Part shown: positions 42,266-57,200 of the stretch, piece by piece
Position numbering within the stretch: position 1 is the stretch's first letter
Layout of the letters: every line of letters begins with the position of its first letter
From: Amoebophrya sp. A120
Lineage: Eukaryota > Sar > Dinophyceae > Syndiniales > Amoebophryaceae
Assembly: GCA_905178155.1 (NCBI GenBank)
Contig: CAJINV010000016.1
Span: forward strand, 186,001 to 250,000
DNA length: 64,000 nt
Reading direction: 5' to 3'
Made by a program: the position numbers and the translations under genes
Notes under the pieces: generated by a model
The model's input: only the letters and a program-made list of their open reading frames with translations
What the model was told of the DNA's origin: nothing
The model's database searches: none

Positions 42266-45200
42266 TTACAGCTGCGGGAGTTCCGTTTTTTCTGTTTCTG
42301 TTTGCAATCGCCTCTGTACTGCTAGTGCTGCTCTGCGCTCTCTCTGTCGTCTTGTCTTTGCTCTTTCAGGCGTCTCGTCCACCTCCTCCTTGCTACTGGG
42401 TTGACTTGGCTCCGCTGCTGGTGCTGCAGTGGAAGCAGGTGTACCTTCCGCAGCTCGAGCCGAAGATCCCGGCATCGTGCCGCCACTTGCCGGTCCTTTG
42501 CCTGCTTGCTTTCGCGAAGATTTAGTTTGTGTTGCGCTTTTTACGAGTTGCGCTGGTGCCGGGCTGGCCGCAGCAAGTAACTGCTGCGGTATAATTCCTG
42601 CAGATGAAGATGCAGAAGCTGATGAAGACCCACGACCTTGTGTAGTAGGTCTCTTTGTGATTGTGCCGCCGGGTTGTAAGGCCTTCGCAGCATATAATTG
42701 AATCAGTACTTGTGCTTGTTCCGCATTCATTGGTGTAAGTCCGGCTTGTTCGCCCCGCTTTATTTTCGCCTGCGCCTGCTGCTCGGCATGCAGATCTTGC
42801 AGCTCCGTCACCCGACGCTTTTCGTGGTGCTTGCGTGACTTTTCCTGGATGTAGTCCTTCATGAGCTGCAATTTCTCCGTTTTTTCGAAAATCGGGTTCT
42901 CGATTTCGTAGCACTTTGCGGCCTCGGCGGCGCGATTCCAATCGTTCAGGTCCCACGTGTTCTGAATGTCCGTTGGGTCCGGCCCTTTTTCCACGCGGAT
43001 TTTGGTCCGCTTCAGCACTTCCTCGAGCCAGTAAGCTACGTAGATATCGAGTTCGAAGGAAGTAGTTCGTCCCTGCTTCTCCACCGGAATTGTCAGCGTA
43101 GGAAAGTGCATCACGTGTGCTTGTAGAAATTCCGCGAATTTCAGCTCCTGCTGGTCGTTACGGACCGTATCTGTAACCACCTGCGGCTGTGCGATCGCTC
43201 GCTTCTCCACGGAGCCCATCCTGACCCCAAGCTCAACGCTCCAATCACTGCCACGACCTGATTGCGGTTGATGTCCTGCAGCTGGAGGCTCTTCCTGACC
43301 GCGGTCAGTTCCTTCGCTGGCAGATTTCTTTTTCCAGGTCGCAAACGAGATGGTGGCTGTGTCTGCAATGTCCAGTACGGGTCTGTCGGGGCAAGAGCCG
43401 GCTGCTGTTCCCGCCGCGCCGTCGGCGAAAAGATACGCGGGTAGTTGCGGAACTTGCCCGGCTATGCATTGCAAAAAATAATTGTACGTCTGGATGATCC
43501 TCTGGAGGGGTTGTCGTGTAGTTGTGATGGATCATATGACCTCACTACATACAAAAATCCGTAATATTGCATAAGCACCAAAAGCAGAAGCTGCCCACTT
43601 CTTATTTCCACGCAAGGAGAAGCGAATTCTTTGATGTACTGATACCGCGGGGACGTGGAACAAAATTTTGAAAACATAAACACGCTTTTGCAACATGAGA
43701 AGCTGTGGTCAACAACATGATGCTCTTGCATGCAATCGTTTCCAGAAGATGGCCAAGACATTGTAATATCTGCTGCATCGTGGATACCCATCTGAGCTAG
43801 CTGCCTCGCTTTTTGCAGCTCATGGATTTTGTGCAGCGATTGCAGCATTTTCTTCTCTCTCGCTTCCCTTTCGGCTTTTTCCCTGGCCCAATGCAGATCC
43901 GCCAGAAGTGCTGCCTGGTTCAGCAGAATCTCCCGGTCGAAGAGTTTGCGAATCGCCTCGACTCTCCGCTTCGCCTCCTTGAGAACACCAGCAGCCACCG
44001 CATCGTCCCCGGCGACCTGGACGTGCGGGGATATTTCGTTACTGAAGACCAGCAGCGCCAGGAGCCAGTGGTACTCCGGAATCCCGTATGGCTTGCAAAT
44101 ATGTCTGGGTCTGGAACATTCTAAACTTGTGCTGCTGTCTCTGGATTCTAAAAAAATCTGTATTGCATTACCAGCAAGAGGACTCCATTTTGTGCTACGC
44201 GGAGAGGGCATTTCTCATGCGGTAGAGGGATCACAAAGTCCTCTAAAAATCTGTGATGCTACGGCATGCTTCATAGACATCATGGCTCATGGAAAATATG
44301 CATGACAAATCTCGAAATCTTCCAGACCCAGACATTTTTGCATTTGATATCCCGAAGTGCGCTAGCGCGTCCCGGAGCGCGAAAGACTTCGTGTTCTCCC
44401 GGTCATGTTCCTCGAGCAGTTTCTCTCTTTCCGCTTTGGATTTAACAGCGGTTGCGTTTCCAACTGGTAGCTCTTGGTCCCGGGGTCGTTTCCCCTGTCG
44501 CTTTTTCGGTATCAGGGTGCACTACATCCTCGCCGACTCTCGTCTTTCATTTGTCACGCAAAACGGCCAAGGCTTCGTGTATGTTGAGCCTCCTTTTGGC
44601 CGTGCTGCTTGCATGACAACAAATTCTTGCATGATAACAACTTTTGGGTACAACTAGCCAAACGCAAACTTCTAAACTGCTCGTCTATTGTCTGGAGCTG
44701 TATGTTGATTCGTGGCCATTCAAGCACCGCGTTCTCATTTTTGAGGTCCTCGTCGTGGCTTCATCTGTTTGTACTATGCTAGAAATGCACTGCAAAAAAT
44801 GATGTGGACGAGGGGCAGTAGTTGATGTGCACTCTCATATTCGACCGGTTGTGTGTAGTTTGCTGTTGTTTCGTCGCACCGTCAGCATCACTTTCGTCCC
44901 CGTCAACCAGAAGCTTAGAAGCCGCGTCATTCGCTAGGTGGCCAAAGTGCCGAGATATCCTGAGTAAAAACGTCCCCCCCATATTTTTCATGCAACTCTG
45001 CATGCCTAGAGCGAGAGCCAGAATGTCTCACGACAGGGGAGCTCCCTCGAGATCCATCTTCTTCACGAGCATGAGTTTTGGAATTTTTAGAAGTGGTGCT
45101 TCATGTTCTTGGGCTGGCCAATTTGTACTGATACACCCTGTATTTGAATTTGTAAAGTCTGGACCTGCTCAGCGCGTACCGCGGTCTCTTTCTTAGCTAC

Positions 45201-48200
45201 CAGGCAGGAAAAATAAACTACGTCTCCAAATTTGTCACCACGCAGAGTTCATCGCACAACTTCTGCTTAATTTTCTTAGCGCCAGATTTCAGGAGCAGCG
45301 GACGTTTCTGCGCAGGATATGACTGTTCGTGAGGCAGGCGAAGCAAGCATCACCGCGCGTGTCAGCACGTTTTTCCTCTTCAGTCCGCCTTTTCCTTGCC
45401 TCGATGCCTTCTCCGAAGTCGGTTACCAGGGATACCCTCCCTTCTCCGAAGTTGGCGTGCACCCCCGCTTTCTCTCTCCTTCTCCTTGCAAGTTCTTTTC
45501 GCATCTGCCCTTCCGCTGGCTGCACTAGGTGCCATTTCGGGAACTCCGGATTCTCGTTCATTTTGTCGAGGCTGGCAGGGTTGCAACACGCGTGCGGCAT
45601 TCCGCAAGCACACACATGGCCGATGGCGGTCCCATACTCAAACTGCCAAGCTGGCGCTCCTTCGCCTTGCTCCTTTTTTTTTCTCACGCCGGTCCACCTG
45701 GGCAGCCCACAGGTGCACAGGTGATCCCCATCGTGGCCGGCCCCGTGGGGCCCAGCTAGAACGCGAAGGCGAAGCTCTTCCCCGCCCCCAAAAAGCTCCG
45801 CTCTCTCGCGAGCACGTTTCAGGATTTCTTCCGCGGCCTGCTTGTCGTGTTGGTGTTGCATGAAACCAATCACCTTGGCTTGCAAACTAGCTTCATCAAT
45901 TGGATCTGCCGGTTGTATTAACGTCGACACGTCGACCCCGTGTGCAGCAGCAGCTCCTGCTGTGGGACCCATCGCCCACGCTGCGTCGTCCCGTTTTTTT
46001 CCGTACTCGCAAAGCTGTTTGAATTGCTGTTGGAACGTCTTGCTCAAAGGTGGCTGAGCAGCTGAACCTGCTCCAGGACCTTTTCTTGTTTCGACGTGTG
46101 GCAATTTTTTCTTCTTTATTATTTTTTTCAAAACTTTAACTTTTCGCGCTGGGCTATTCCTCTGCTTTTCTTTCTGATTTTTTCTTTTCAATTTTTTTTT
46201 GGCGACAAAGTCTTTCTGATTTTTTCTTTTAAATCTTCTTTTTGCGGCAAAGCGAGTTGCGACAAAGCGAGTTTGACGCCGTTCACCGAATAGCGAGGAC
46301 AAAGCGAGTTTGACTCCCTTCTTCCGAGCACGGAACTTTGCCTGCTCACTTGGATGGCGCAAATCCCGCGGAATGAGGTCTTCGGAGCGCAGGAAGGGCT
46401 TGGAAAAAAGCAACCCCGAGGTGGTCAAGTCCCAGCGCGAAGCGGAAGTTGTACAAGTTTTCACGAATTTGATTCCGAACACCTGTTCCAGGGATCTCGC
46501 CACGACCTTCAGCTTCTGATCGTACCTCTCCTCGAACGTTTTCGCTTCTCCGCCGCCGAATTGCGGGCCCGCCGCCAAGCTGTAGTGGGAAGCCAACCAG
46601 TAGGCGTCACTCGGGTGCACGGCGGCTTCCCCGAAGAACCCAGTCTCGGAGCTGAACAACAGCTGCGGCACCCCGAAATCCACGCCGAGGGGTTTCATCT
46701 TTGCTGGGCTGTCGGAGCCTGACCGCCGCGATCCCGATGCCGAAAAAGAGGAAGGAGCGGCGCAAGGAGGATTACTTTTTCTTTTCGCAGAAGATTCTTT
46801 TTCTTGCACTGGTCGTGGTACTAGATTGTTCCGAAACGTTTCCAGATGCTGCAGTTGGTACTGACTAAGCAGTGCGTCCTTTCTTGATGATGCTGTTGCT
46901 CCACGAGGACCCTCGGGGGCGCCAGTGGAGAACAAGAGGTCGTTCTTTTTCCCGAATTCCGTATCAAATGCAAAAGTGTCTGGGTCTGGGAGAGTGCCAG
47001 ACTTGTCATGCAGATTTTACATGACCCATGACGCCCGTAATGGATAACCTGGCATCACATATTTCTAGCGGGCTTTCTGATGCCTATCCCGCATGAGAAA
47101 TGCCCTCCCCATGTAGCACAAACTGGACCCCTCTTGCTGATCATGCAATACAGATTCTTTTAGAATGCAGAGACAGCATCACAAGTTGCAATCTTCCAGA
47201 CCCAGACATTTTTACATTTGATATTCCGAGACCAGCTGCACATCGGCCACAAGCACATGGCGTCCCGTCTTATCCTGTGCAAAAGTATCGTATTCGTACT
47301 CGTAGTAATTGCAGTCATGCATAACAAATATTTTTCTTAAGGTAAATCCGCATTGCAAATTTTATTTCTCATTCTAAGGAAATTTGTAATGCATTTATAC
47401 GAGTACGATACTTTTGCAATTCATACGTCTCGTCCGGCTTGGCAAGTGTAGTTTCTACAGCCTCGACGTCGTCCGGAAAAGCCAGCCATGCGCCGATGCC
47501 GTCCGCCGGGCCACGGAGCTTTCGGGCATAGTACTGAACGTCTGCCGCGCCGAAGAACTCACTTATGAACTGCAAAACAAGTATCGCACTCGTATAAATG
47601 CATCACAAATTTCCTCAGCATTAGAAATAAAACTTGTAATGCTGATGTACCTTGAGAAAGAGATTTGCAATGCATGATTGCAATACGAGTACGATACTTT
47701 TACACAGGATATCACTGAACAGGCCGCCATTTCTTGTTTCCACGAGCGCTTCCCGGGCGATTATGGAAGCGTCAGGTTTGAAATCGTCAAAGTTGAAATA
47801 ATCTGTAATGCATAAAATGCATGACCCGAGGCACGTGTGTTGCAGAGCAGGCCAGTGAGGCCGATTGTAAGCCTGTTTGGGGTTACAGCTCGAGCTGCTG
47901 AAGTAGCATGAGAAAATCACTCTTTTCTCTTTTTTGCCTAAACAGCATGACAAACTGGATTTAGGGACCACCGAAATTTGTCATGCGCCACTTAGAAACT
48001 GGGTTCCAACTGGCATCAATTTTATGCATGACACATTATTTCAACTTTGTCGATTTCAACTCTGACACATCCATAGCGATTTGCAAGTCCATATCTTGGC
48101 CTCGGTACAAAAGGACCTCGCGGCTTGTTCTGCTCTCGTGTACTGGTTGATCGGGATTTATTCTACCGCCGAAACCTGCTGCCGCTGCTGGCGCGGCAAT

Positions 48201-51200
48201 CGCTTCCTCCTCCGCCTTAGCCTTGTACTCGTTTACCCTTTCTCCCCAAAACGCGTACCAGTTTGATGCTGAGAATGGTGCTCTACTACTTCTGCTCGAG
48301 TGAAGATGCTGCATCTTCTTTACCACGCTCGGGTTTTTTTTCAAGACCGCATTCCAAATATTGTCGAAGCCCGGCACAAAGTCGTAATCGAGCTCGTCTT
48401 CCTGCTCCCGGCCCCGAATCATCAAATAGCCGTGCGGTTCGGTCAAATCCACAGCATTGGCGTAACACTCGTGCTTGAGAAATTTGTACAGGTCCGATTT
48501 CTGGTACGTCACAATTTTATCATTTGTAGTTCCCTCTCTTTCTTGCAGTTCTGGTTCATCTCCTACAGCTGGTGCTTTTTCGCCGTCGTAAATTTTGGAC
48601 CCAAAAGGCGAGGTGACAGATGACAATACCTCGTCACCAGGACGTCGAGGATCTTCTTCTGGAGTCGCCCCCGCCCCGGCGGACCACATCGCTGGGGAGG
48701 TCATAGTACCACCAGCAGCACCCGTCGTGGCTTGCTGCAACAGCGGACGCAACAGCAGCCGATGCTGGGCCTCCGGGACGGAGCGTTGTAGCTCATTTCT
48801 TTCTGCGGTCGGAGCAGCACCGCTGCCCTTCCGCACAAGCTGTTTCTTGTGTTGCTCGAAAAATAAAAACGCCTCTTGCAACGCGTGGCAGAGCTGCGCG
48901 ATCAGAATGGCACGCTTCTCGAAGAGGGAGAGCTTCGTCGTCGCGGTTCGCATCTCTCCTTGCGAGAAAAGCTGGTGCTCCAGCGAAAACAGGAACTGCA
49001 GGTCTTCTTCCTTTAGTTTGCTCTCCGGCTGAAAGAGGAGGTAGTTGCTTATGGATGAAGATGATTTACCGGAAACAGATCCTCCTGCGTCACTCCTCTC
49101 GGAATCCGACTCGTCACCACGCTTCGCCTCCTCACGTGCAGCCTCTTCTTTCAGCTCCAACTCCATGTAGGTCTCGTACTGCAACTGGATGCGGATCAAA
49201 TAGCGCTGCAAGGGGGAAGCCGTGCTCTGCGGCGGCGAAGGCGGATCTGACGCGGCTGCACTAGACGGAGTGCTAATAATTCCTGCGTCGAAGAACTCGC
49301 GGAGCCACTTTTTCGCGAAAAACTCGTCCAGCACAGGGTCGAGCTTCGTTTCGATCGGACGATCTGTAAACCGCGTCTCTTGCTGCAGTGCGGCGAGGCC
49401 GACTGCCCGCATGCCCTCCCTTGTTTCGGCCGACAGGGCGCTTTCGCTTCTGGGCACTAGCTATCAACTGTAAAAACGTCTGGGTCTGGAACATTCCGAC
49501 ACTTGTCATGCACGTTTTGCATGAGCCCTGATGTCTGTGATGCATGCCCTAGCATCACAGATTTTTTCGGAGCTTCTTGATGCCTATTCCGCATGACAAA
49601 TGCCCTCTCCGCGTAGCAAAAATTACATTGCTTTTGGTACTCATGCAATACAGATTTTTCTGGAATCCAAATGCAGCATGACAAGTTGCATTCTTCCAGA
49701 CCCAGACACTTTTACATTTGATACTAGCTCCCCGGACGTGTCGATTGCCTCGGACAGCACATCTCTTCCCTCCGCCTTGTCCTTTTTGACCCCGAGTTGC
49801 TCCAGGATGGCTTTCTGGAACACGGCACTGAATCTCTTATGAACTGCAAATATGTCTGGGTCTCGGAGATAATTGCGAGATTTGTCATGCTAGTCTGGCA
49901 TGACTCCGAGCTCTGTATTGCGTGCCCGCGAAGAGGAGCTCCTCTTGTCTGTCATGCAAAAACCAAAACGCAGTTTCTCATGCGGAGTACTACGCAACTC
50001 TGAACCAGCACGGAAAAACTTGTCATGCTGGGGAGCGCATTACAGTGTGCTCACCATTCCCTTCCTTGCATTACAAGTTTCCAGACATCCAGGGATATTT
50101 GCAATGCATACCTCTGCCAGATGTGCAGGTCCAGCGCCATCGCGGCCCGCAGGCCCCTATCCAAGAAAAAAAGTTCGTCACGATCACTCATGCGCATTCT
50201 TGCAATACAAAATTGCTTGTCATGCGTAAAAATGCATCACAGCCAAACTGCATTAGGGATTTCCCTAGTGTTTCTGCAATACAAGGAAAGTTTGTGGTGC
50301 TAAGAAAATTTGTAATGCAAAACCTGCAAGTTAGTGACTGTGACAAACTTTTTTCTCTCCATAGCCCCGGAAGGTACGTTTCAAAATGTCGAACCGCGTT
50401 TCAAACTGCGCTACCTCCTCGTCCGTCAGTGGGGATTGCTCTTCCTCGACGTGGAAGTCTGGACGAACAGCACGACGCGCACCAGATCTTTTCCTCGCCC
50501 TCCCACGAGCAGCAGGCCGCGGCGTAGTTCTCCCGCGATCTCCACCGCTTGAAGATGAAACGTCCGCGTCGTCAATATCCGCATCCTCTTCGTAACCATC
50601 ACTTCCGCTGGTGGTGTCATCCTCTTCATCCCCACTGTCAGATGAGGAACAAGAGCGGCTACTATCATCATCACTCCCCACCTGCACGTCTGTACCAGCT
50701 GCATGAGGAAAGAACTGAGAACCGGTAATCTGTGCAACAAGTTTTTCCTGCACCAAGTTTTTTCTGTTCCATTCTCGAATCTCTTCCTCCGTCCAAAGCC
50801 GAAACGGAGTCGGAGGAGCAGAAGGCGCAGGAACAGTGGTGGGAGCAGGGGGTTGCGTTGCAGAAGACGCAGGAGCTGCAGCAGCTCCTCGACCCAGCAC
50901 GAGGAGCTGGGCAGCAAGGAGCAGTGCTCCTTGTCCAGCTCCTCGTGCTGGGCCTCCTCGTGGGTTGCGGCGAATAGACACAGGGGGCCCGACGCTTTTC
51001 TTCCTGTTCCTACGAGAAGATGAGGACGCAGACCTCGCACTTCTACGAGCAGCAGAAGAGCCACGGCTACTTCTGCCTGCTCGCGGGGAAATAGCAGAAG
51101 AGGGCCCAGCAGCACCTTCTCCTTGTGCACGCTTTTCACTTCCGCCCTGAATCGTAGCAATTTCGACGGCCCGGGACGCTGTACTCCTACCAGGTCTTTC

Positions 51201-54200
51201 TTGACCGGAGGGCGTGTTTGACGACATTGACAGCTCGCTGAAAGTTTTCTCAACCACTGAGACCTCGTCTGGGTGGTGCAGCGGATCCTCGTCCGCCGAG
51301 CTGTCGACCGTATCTGCGCGCTATCCTGTGCAAAAACGTCGCCCCCATCCCAGAGATATGATCATGCAAGTTCGCATGCCTGCACGTGCAATGCTTCCCA
51401 TGCGCAGCCACATGAGACCGAGAGGTATCTTCTCAACATGTTATTTTGGATTTTCAATTTGTCATGCTACTGTCCGGATAACGTGATCGATTTCTGGTGC
51501 GGCTGCTGTAGCTAGCCGCGACCTGCACTCCTGCGTTACAGATCGAAAGAACTCGTCACGTGTGAGTCCCAAAACTCCTGGCTTTGTGATGCAGATTAGA
51601 TTTCGCATCTTGACTCTGGTCGTGTGGGGACGTCTTTACACAGGATACCCAGCAACGTGTCTCCCCATGATCCAGGCCAAAAGTAGAGACGCATAATTCA
51701 TCTCCCTCGCATTCGAGCGTGAACAGCGAGCCGGGTGCCGTTCCCTCGGCCGGTTCGGGCTGAGGTTCCGCCTCCGTTCCGGCAGTTCGTACGCGGTCCA
51801 AAGGAGGCGCAGCTTCGGGAGAAGCGGCACCTCCACCTCCTACTTGGTCCATTTCTTTCGGAGCATCAACGGCACTCGCCCCTCCACCGCCGTCAACTAC
51901 TTCTACGCCAGCGTCCTGCATGTCCCAGAGATCGGCCCGGAGCTGGGCCAAGATGCTTTCTCGTTCGTCCCTGCGCGTTTTGATACCGCCAACGGTACTC
52001 CAGTTGACGTTTTGCAAAGTCTCGCTGAACTTTGAGAACATTTCTTTGTCCGCCGCCCGCTTCGCGTCCGTGACCTTCGTTCTGCTCGACGGAACTACCC
52101 CGGACGCCGAAGACGGCACAGCACCAGAAGAGGCGGGGATGATCCCCCCGACGCCCCCGGCAACAGCGGCTTGGAGGTGTGCTTGTTGCCGCGGTTCACG
52201 ACGAGAGGCAGACGGAGCACGAGGACCGCGACTGCTCCCAGTAGTGCCTCGACGACCCCGCTGGTGTCCCCTACTTCGACCGCTTCTCGAGGAAGAAGAA
52301 GACGCGGACCTGCTCCTGTCGGCAGCATTAGCCGACGGCACGCTATGAAAGTGCACAACTCGACGACGTCTCACAACTCCCCCTCATTTGATGATGTAGT
52401 CATGCAGAACAAATTTTTTGCCGAGTCCAGATCTTTTTCCTTGAAGGAGCGCTGTTCTTCGCAACATCACAGGGTCAATATCATAGCGGAAAGACCTCGG
52501 CCAGGAGTAAGACTACAAGAATGATCCGTGATATAATCCCTATTTGTCATGCGAGGGCTAGTACATCTTGCGGCCCGTCATGCCCTTCAAATCAAGGGGT
52601 GGAGGACGAGGTGCTGCTGTGCATTCTCCTACTCGCCGTACGGTTCCGTTTCGTCAGAGGGCATGTTCCCAGGCGCGCCGCTGCCATAAGCCGGCGAAGA
52701 CAAACAGGCAAACGGGTCCGCTGCGGGTGGATGCTCTTGATGGTGAGCGGAAGTTGTATACCCGCCACGACCACGGCGGGTATACACGGCCACGGCCGTG
52801 GGCGAATAAGCGACCGGCTGGGATGAACGCGCCGGCGCCGGCACCACGCTTCCAATTCCGGCCGGTACTAGCTCTTGTTGTACATGTTGTTGGCTGCTCC
52901 AACTTCCGACTCTCGTCTGAAAAAAGAGGCTCGCAGGTACCAACGCGTACACAAACTGCACGCCCGGGGCGGTAACAAAGGTCCTCGTCCCTTGGTCGTT
53001 TTGGTTCCACTGCAATGGGTGTTGCTGAGGATACAACATCTGGCCCTGCTGCTGCTGCTGCTGCGGGGCTCGTCCGCTGCCTTCCTGATGGTAAAAAGCA
53101 GACTGGCCTTGGTTGTACGGTGTGGCAGCAGAGGCGTGCTGACCTTGTTGAAGATCCTGGTGTTGCTGTTGACCCGGAAACGTGTTCATTGTCCCACCAA
53201 GACGACCACCCTGGTGCTGGTCTCTTGCTTGCTGTTGTGTCCTACCGTGAGCAACAAACGCCTTCCAACTTGTGGCGGCGTCCCAAAGCACTTTTTCCGC
53301 ACGCCAATGCTTCTGCACGCTGCTTGCCAGAGAAGAACCCGACACCGTCGGCAAAATGGCTGTCCGGATCCGGTCGGTCAAATGAAACCTCGCCTCCTCG
53401 TTGTTCGTTGCCCTGGCTTCGCCTTCGGCCCGCAAAGCGAACGCAAGTTGTGGGTGTGGAGCGAACAGGTTCGCTTTATTCCTATGGAGTTCCCAAGCGT
53501 TACGCTTTCAACTGCTTATTACATGAACTTGTGACGGCGCCAGAATAGCAAAAGTGAACAACGTCAAGGAGACCTTGCATAATACAGATTTGGAGGTCCG
53601 GATAATTCTGATGCGCTTTTTTAGTGCGTGGATGCCGCGTTATCATGCCAACAAGAAGCTTGATCGTGTGCAGTTGTGTGGGCATGATCATAGTAATTCC
53701 GCGTGACAAAGACAAATCATGTAACAGTTGACTCCGTGTACCGTTTGAGAATCCCATATCCCTGGAGAAGGGCGCCGAATATCTGGCGCAGTGTTGTTTT
53801 ATTCTCCGTTCTGCTCACCAGCGTCGGCTGCAAAACGAGAGCGAAGAAGAGCTGCATGACCGCCATCGGGGCGGCGTTTTGCAGGATGCGGCCGTACAAG
53901 AGTTTGAGTTCCACGTCCGGCACACCACCAACCCTTCCGGTTCCGAAGACTGCCGCTGCGTCAAAAAATAAATCCACCTTCAGTTCGGGAGCCACCGGGC
54001 GCTGGTGAAGAAAGCGAAAAATCTGCTTCCTAGTGAAAACCAAGTCCAGCGTCGCGCCAGCTGGTGGCGGACCTTCGAGGTAGGTATCCCAGGTATCCTG
54101 TGCAAAAGTATCGCACTCGTAGTTGTAATTGCAATCCTGCATGACAAGCCTACTTACCTTTTTAACTGGATTAGCATTAAAAATAAAAATTTGTGATAAA

Positions 54201-57200
54201 ATTTGTAATGCAATTTATACTAGCACGATTGCGATACTTTTGCAATGCATACCAGAAGCCCTGCAGCAAGAGTTGAAGTTCGAACGCGTTGTTTTGCTGA
54301 AAGAAGCGCAGTAGGCCGTACTGCGAAAGCCACGTCCGAACGGTGATGTAGACCAAGTTCAGCTTGCCTGTCAGCACGACAGGATCATTAGAAGCCGCTG
54401 CGAGGCCAGGCGCGGCTGGGACCCCGGCGCCAGTGGCAGATTCCTCTTGTGGATGTGGTGCGCCGATCCAGAACCTCCTCATGGTTTTCTCCGCCGGTGA
54501 CACAGAAACATTCTGCCACAGCACGCTCCGCAGAAAGAACGGCTCGAAAACTTTCGCTGCGTAATGTGACGGGGAGAACAATATTACAGAAGTGGGGGTG
54601 GTGGAAAGAGCGTGTGGCTGCCCTGCTGGTGGTGGCGGTGGTGGGCTCGTGATCTGCTGCTGTCCTCGTCCGTCGAGCACTGTGGCGGGGCGCTCTTGTA
54701 GTGCGGGAAATACAGGGATCTGAATCCCGTCCTTGTCGCCCACTGTTCTCACCGAAAGCAACACAGTGTACTTCCGGAGGTGCTGTTTGCGCAATTGCTT
54801 TATGCATTGCAAGCAAAAGAGAAGTCGACGTAAAACTCGTACAAATGCCAGCAGTCTTACTACACGACAGTAAATATTTTCCTGAGTCTGCATATAATTT
54901 ATACCATTTACATTTTGGCTTTTCCCTTTCAAAAAAAAAAAAAACTTTTACGACGCAACTAGCACTGGTACGTCGAACATCATGCTTTTGCGATGCATAC
55001 GCTTCGGCACAAACCAATTGGTCCACTTCGTGAGAAACGAGCAGCCTGGGCGATCCCACAGCTGCCCCAGTTTTTTCAGCATGCGCTGCCGGATGCTACC
55101 CCGGTACCGGTCCTTGCGCACCACGGAGGCGATTAAGTGCGCCAAGTAGCTGTGCGAATCCTGCCGCACGCGGGGAACTTGCAAGCGCGCCCGCTGGGCG
55201 GCGCGAGATTCAGGCCCGGCGGAAGTAGGGGCAGAAGATGCAAGACGGCCTTGCCGGTCCACTGGTCCACCCTGCTGCTGCGGTTGAGAAGCGGCGGCAA
55301 CCGCCCCCGAAGCAGAGCCGTTCCTGCGCGAGGAGGGCCCCGCGCGGCTGCGGCGGCCCACCCCCGGCACTGCTTGAGCATGTTGTTGTGGTTATCCTGA
55401 GTAAAAACGTACCCACACCAGAGTCAGGATGGGGATTTTGCAACACAAACCTAGGAGTTTTAGGAGTCACGCATGACAAGTGTCAGTCCGTAAGGTAGTG
55501 CAAGTTAGCAAGGAAAGCCGCATCACAAATCGACCTTCTGATCCTGTTTACAGCATTACAAGTTCCCAAACACGATTGAAAATGCCTGCCATGGGGTTGC
55601 GCATCACAAATGTTCCTGTCATGGCAAATCTGCATGACAACTCTGGGGTGGGGACGTTTTTACACAGGATAGTGGTGCTGCAGATCGTCCGCCAGAAAGT
55701 GTAGCGTCCAGCCGGGCCTTTGCGCGACGGGCAGCTTGTCTTCCCGACTTATGAACTGCAAAAGTATCGTACTCGTATAAATGCATTACAAATTTTCTCA
55801 GCATGAGAAATAAAATCTGTAATGCTGATTTGCCTTGACAAAAAAATTTGTAATGCAAGACCTGCATTTATACGAGTACGGTACTTTTGCATTTCATACG
55901 CCTCCGTCAGCAGCGATGTGAATTCCCCGTCCTTCCCGTAGGAGCCGGTTACGGACCGGGTCAGGATTGCAGCGACTTTTTCTGTATGCATTGCAAAAGT
56001 ATCGTACTAGTGGAAATGGCATGACAAATTTGAGTAGCATGACAAATGAAATTTGTAATGCAGATTTACCTTAGGAAGCAGATTTGTATTGCATGATTGC
56101 AACTGGTACGAGTACGATACTTTTGCAAAGCATATTCTGCCCGCCATTCCTCGCCGTGGCCGCCAACGGCGGAGGTGCGCCGCGTGTTTCTATCAAATGT
56201 AAAAATGTCTGGGTCTGGAAGGCGGCAGCTTGTCATGGTAAATCTGAAGCATGCAAAAATCTGTGTTGCATGAGTGCCAAAAGCTGTCCACTTTTGACCA
56301 AGCTGGACGGGAGTTTCTCATGCAGGTTAGGCATGGCAGAGACCTCGCAGAGTCTGTCATGCTAAGTCCCACATTCCAGACCTCATAGGTCATGGAAAAT
56401 CTGCATGACAAGTTTGAACTTTTCCAGACCCAGACACTTTGCATTTGATAGTTTCCCATGTGCCCCAACTTCTCAGCGTGTGTCCAACCCGGGAGAGCCG
56501 CACGAATCCGCCGCCCAACGTCTGCCTCGGTCGTGGTGCTGCTCGTCTCGCCGTCTTGCGCATCGTCTTATCCTGTGGAAAAACGTCCCCACCCCCGGGC
56601 TGTCATGCAGATTTGCAATTCCAGGAACGCTAGTAATGCGCATTCACAAGAAGACAGGCATTCTCAGTGGTGCTTTTGGATCTGTAATGCTGCAAACAGG
56701 ATTATAGGGCGGTGGCTTCGTGATACGGCTCCTGTCCTTGCTCTTAGAAACGTGAATATATATAATTGCAATAATTACAGCGGCAAAGACCTTGTCAACA
56801 TGCGTGACTGCCAAAACTTCCGGACTTGTGTTGCAGAGATATTAATTTTTCCAACTTGTACTTGACTATGGGGCAGCTGGGGACGTAGCTTTTCCTCAGG
56901 ATACATCTACTGTGATGGGTGGAGATGAAGGCCCGCGGATGGAATCCAAAAACTTCAGAAAGGACGTCTGCATCAGAAAGATGCGCGGGTCCAGTCTGAG
57001 CCTGATTTTTTGCTCCCCCTGTGGAGGAGCATCTGTGCCTGCGCTCGCCGCCGCACCTACACTTGTAGCCTCGAGCTGGATACCCTCCAGAACGGATTCA
57101 CCGCTAGATTTCTCCTTGTGCAAAAGCTGCAGCAGCTCGAACACGCGAGTTTGCAGTCGCTGCAGTTTTTTTCCGTAGGTATTATCACGACGCGTATAAT

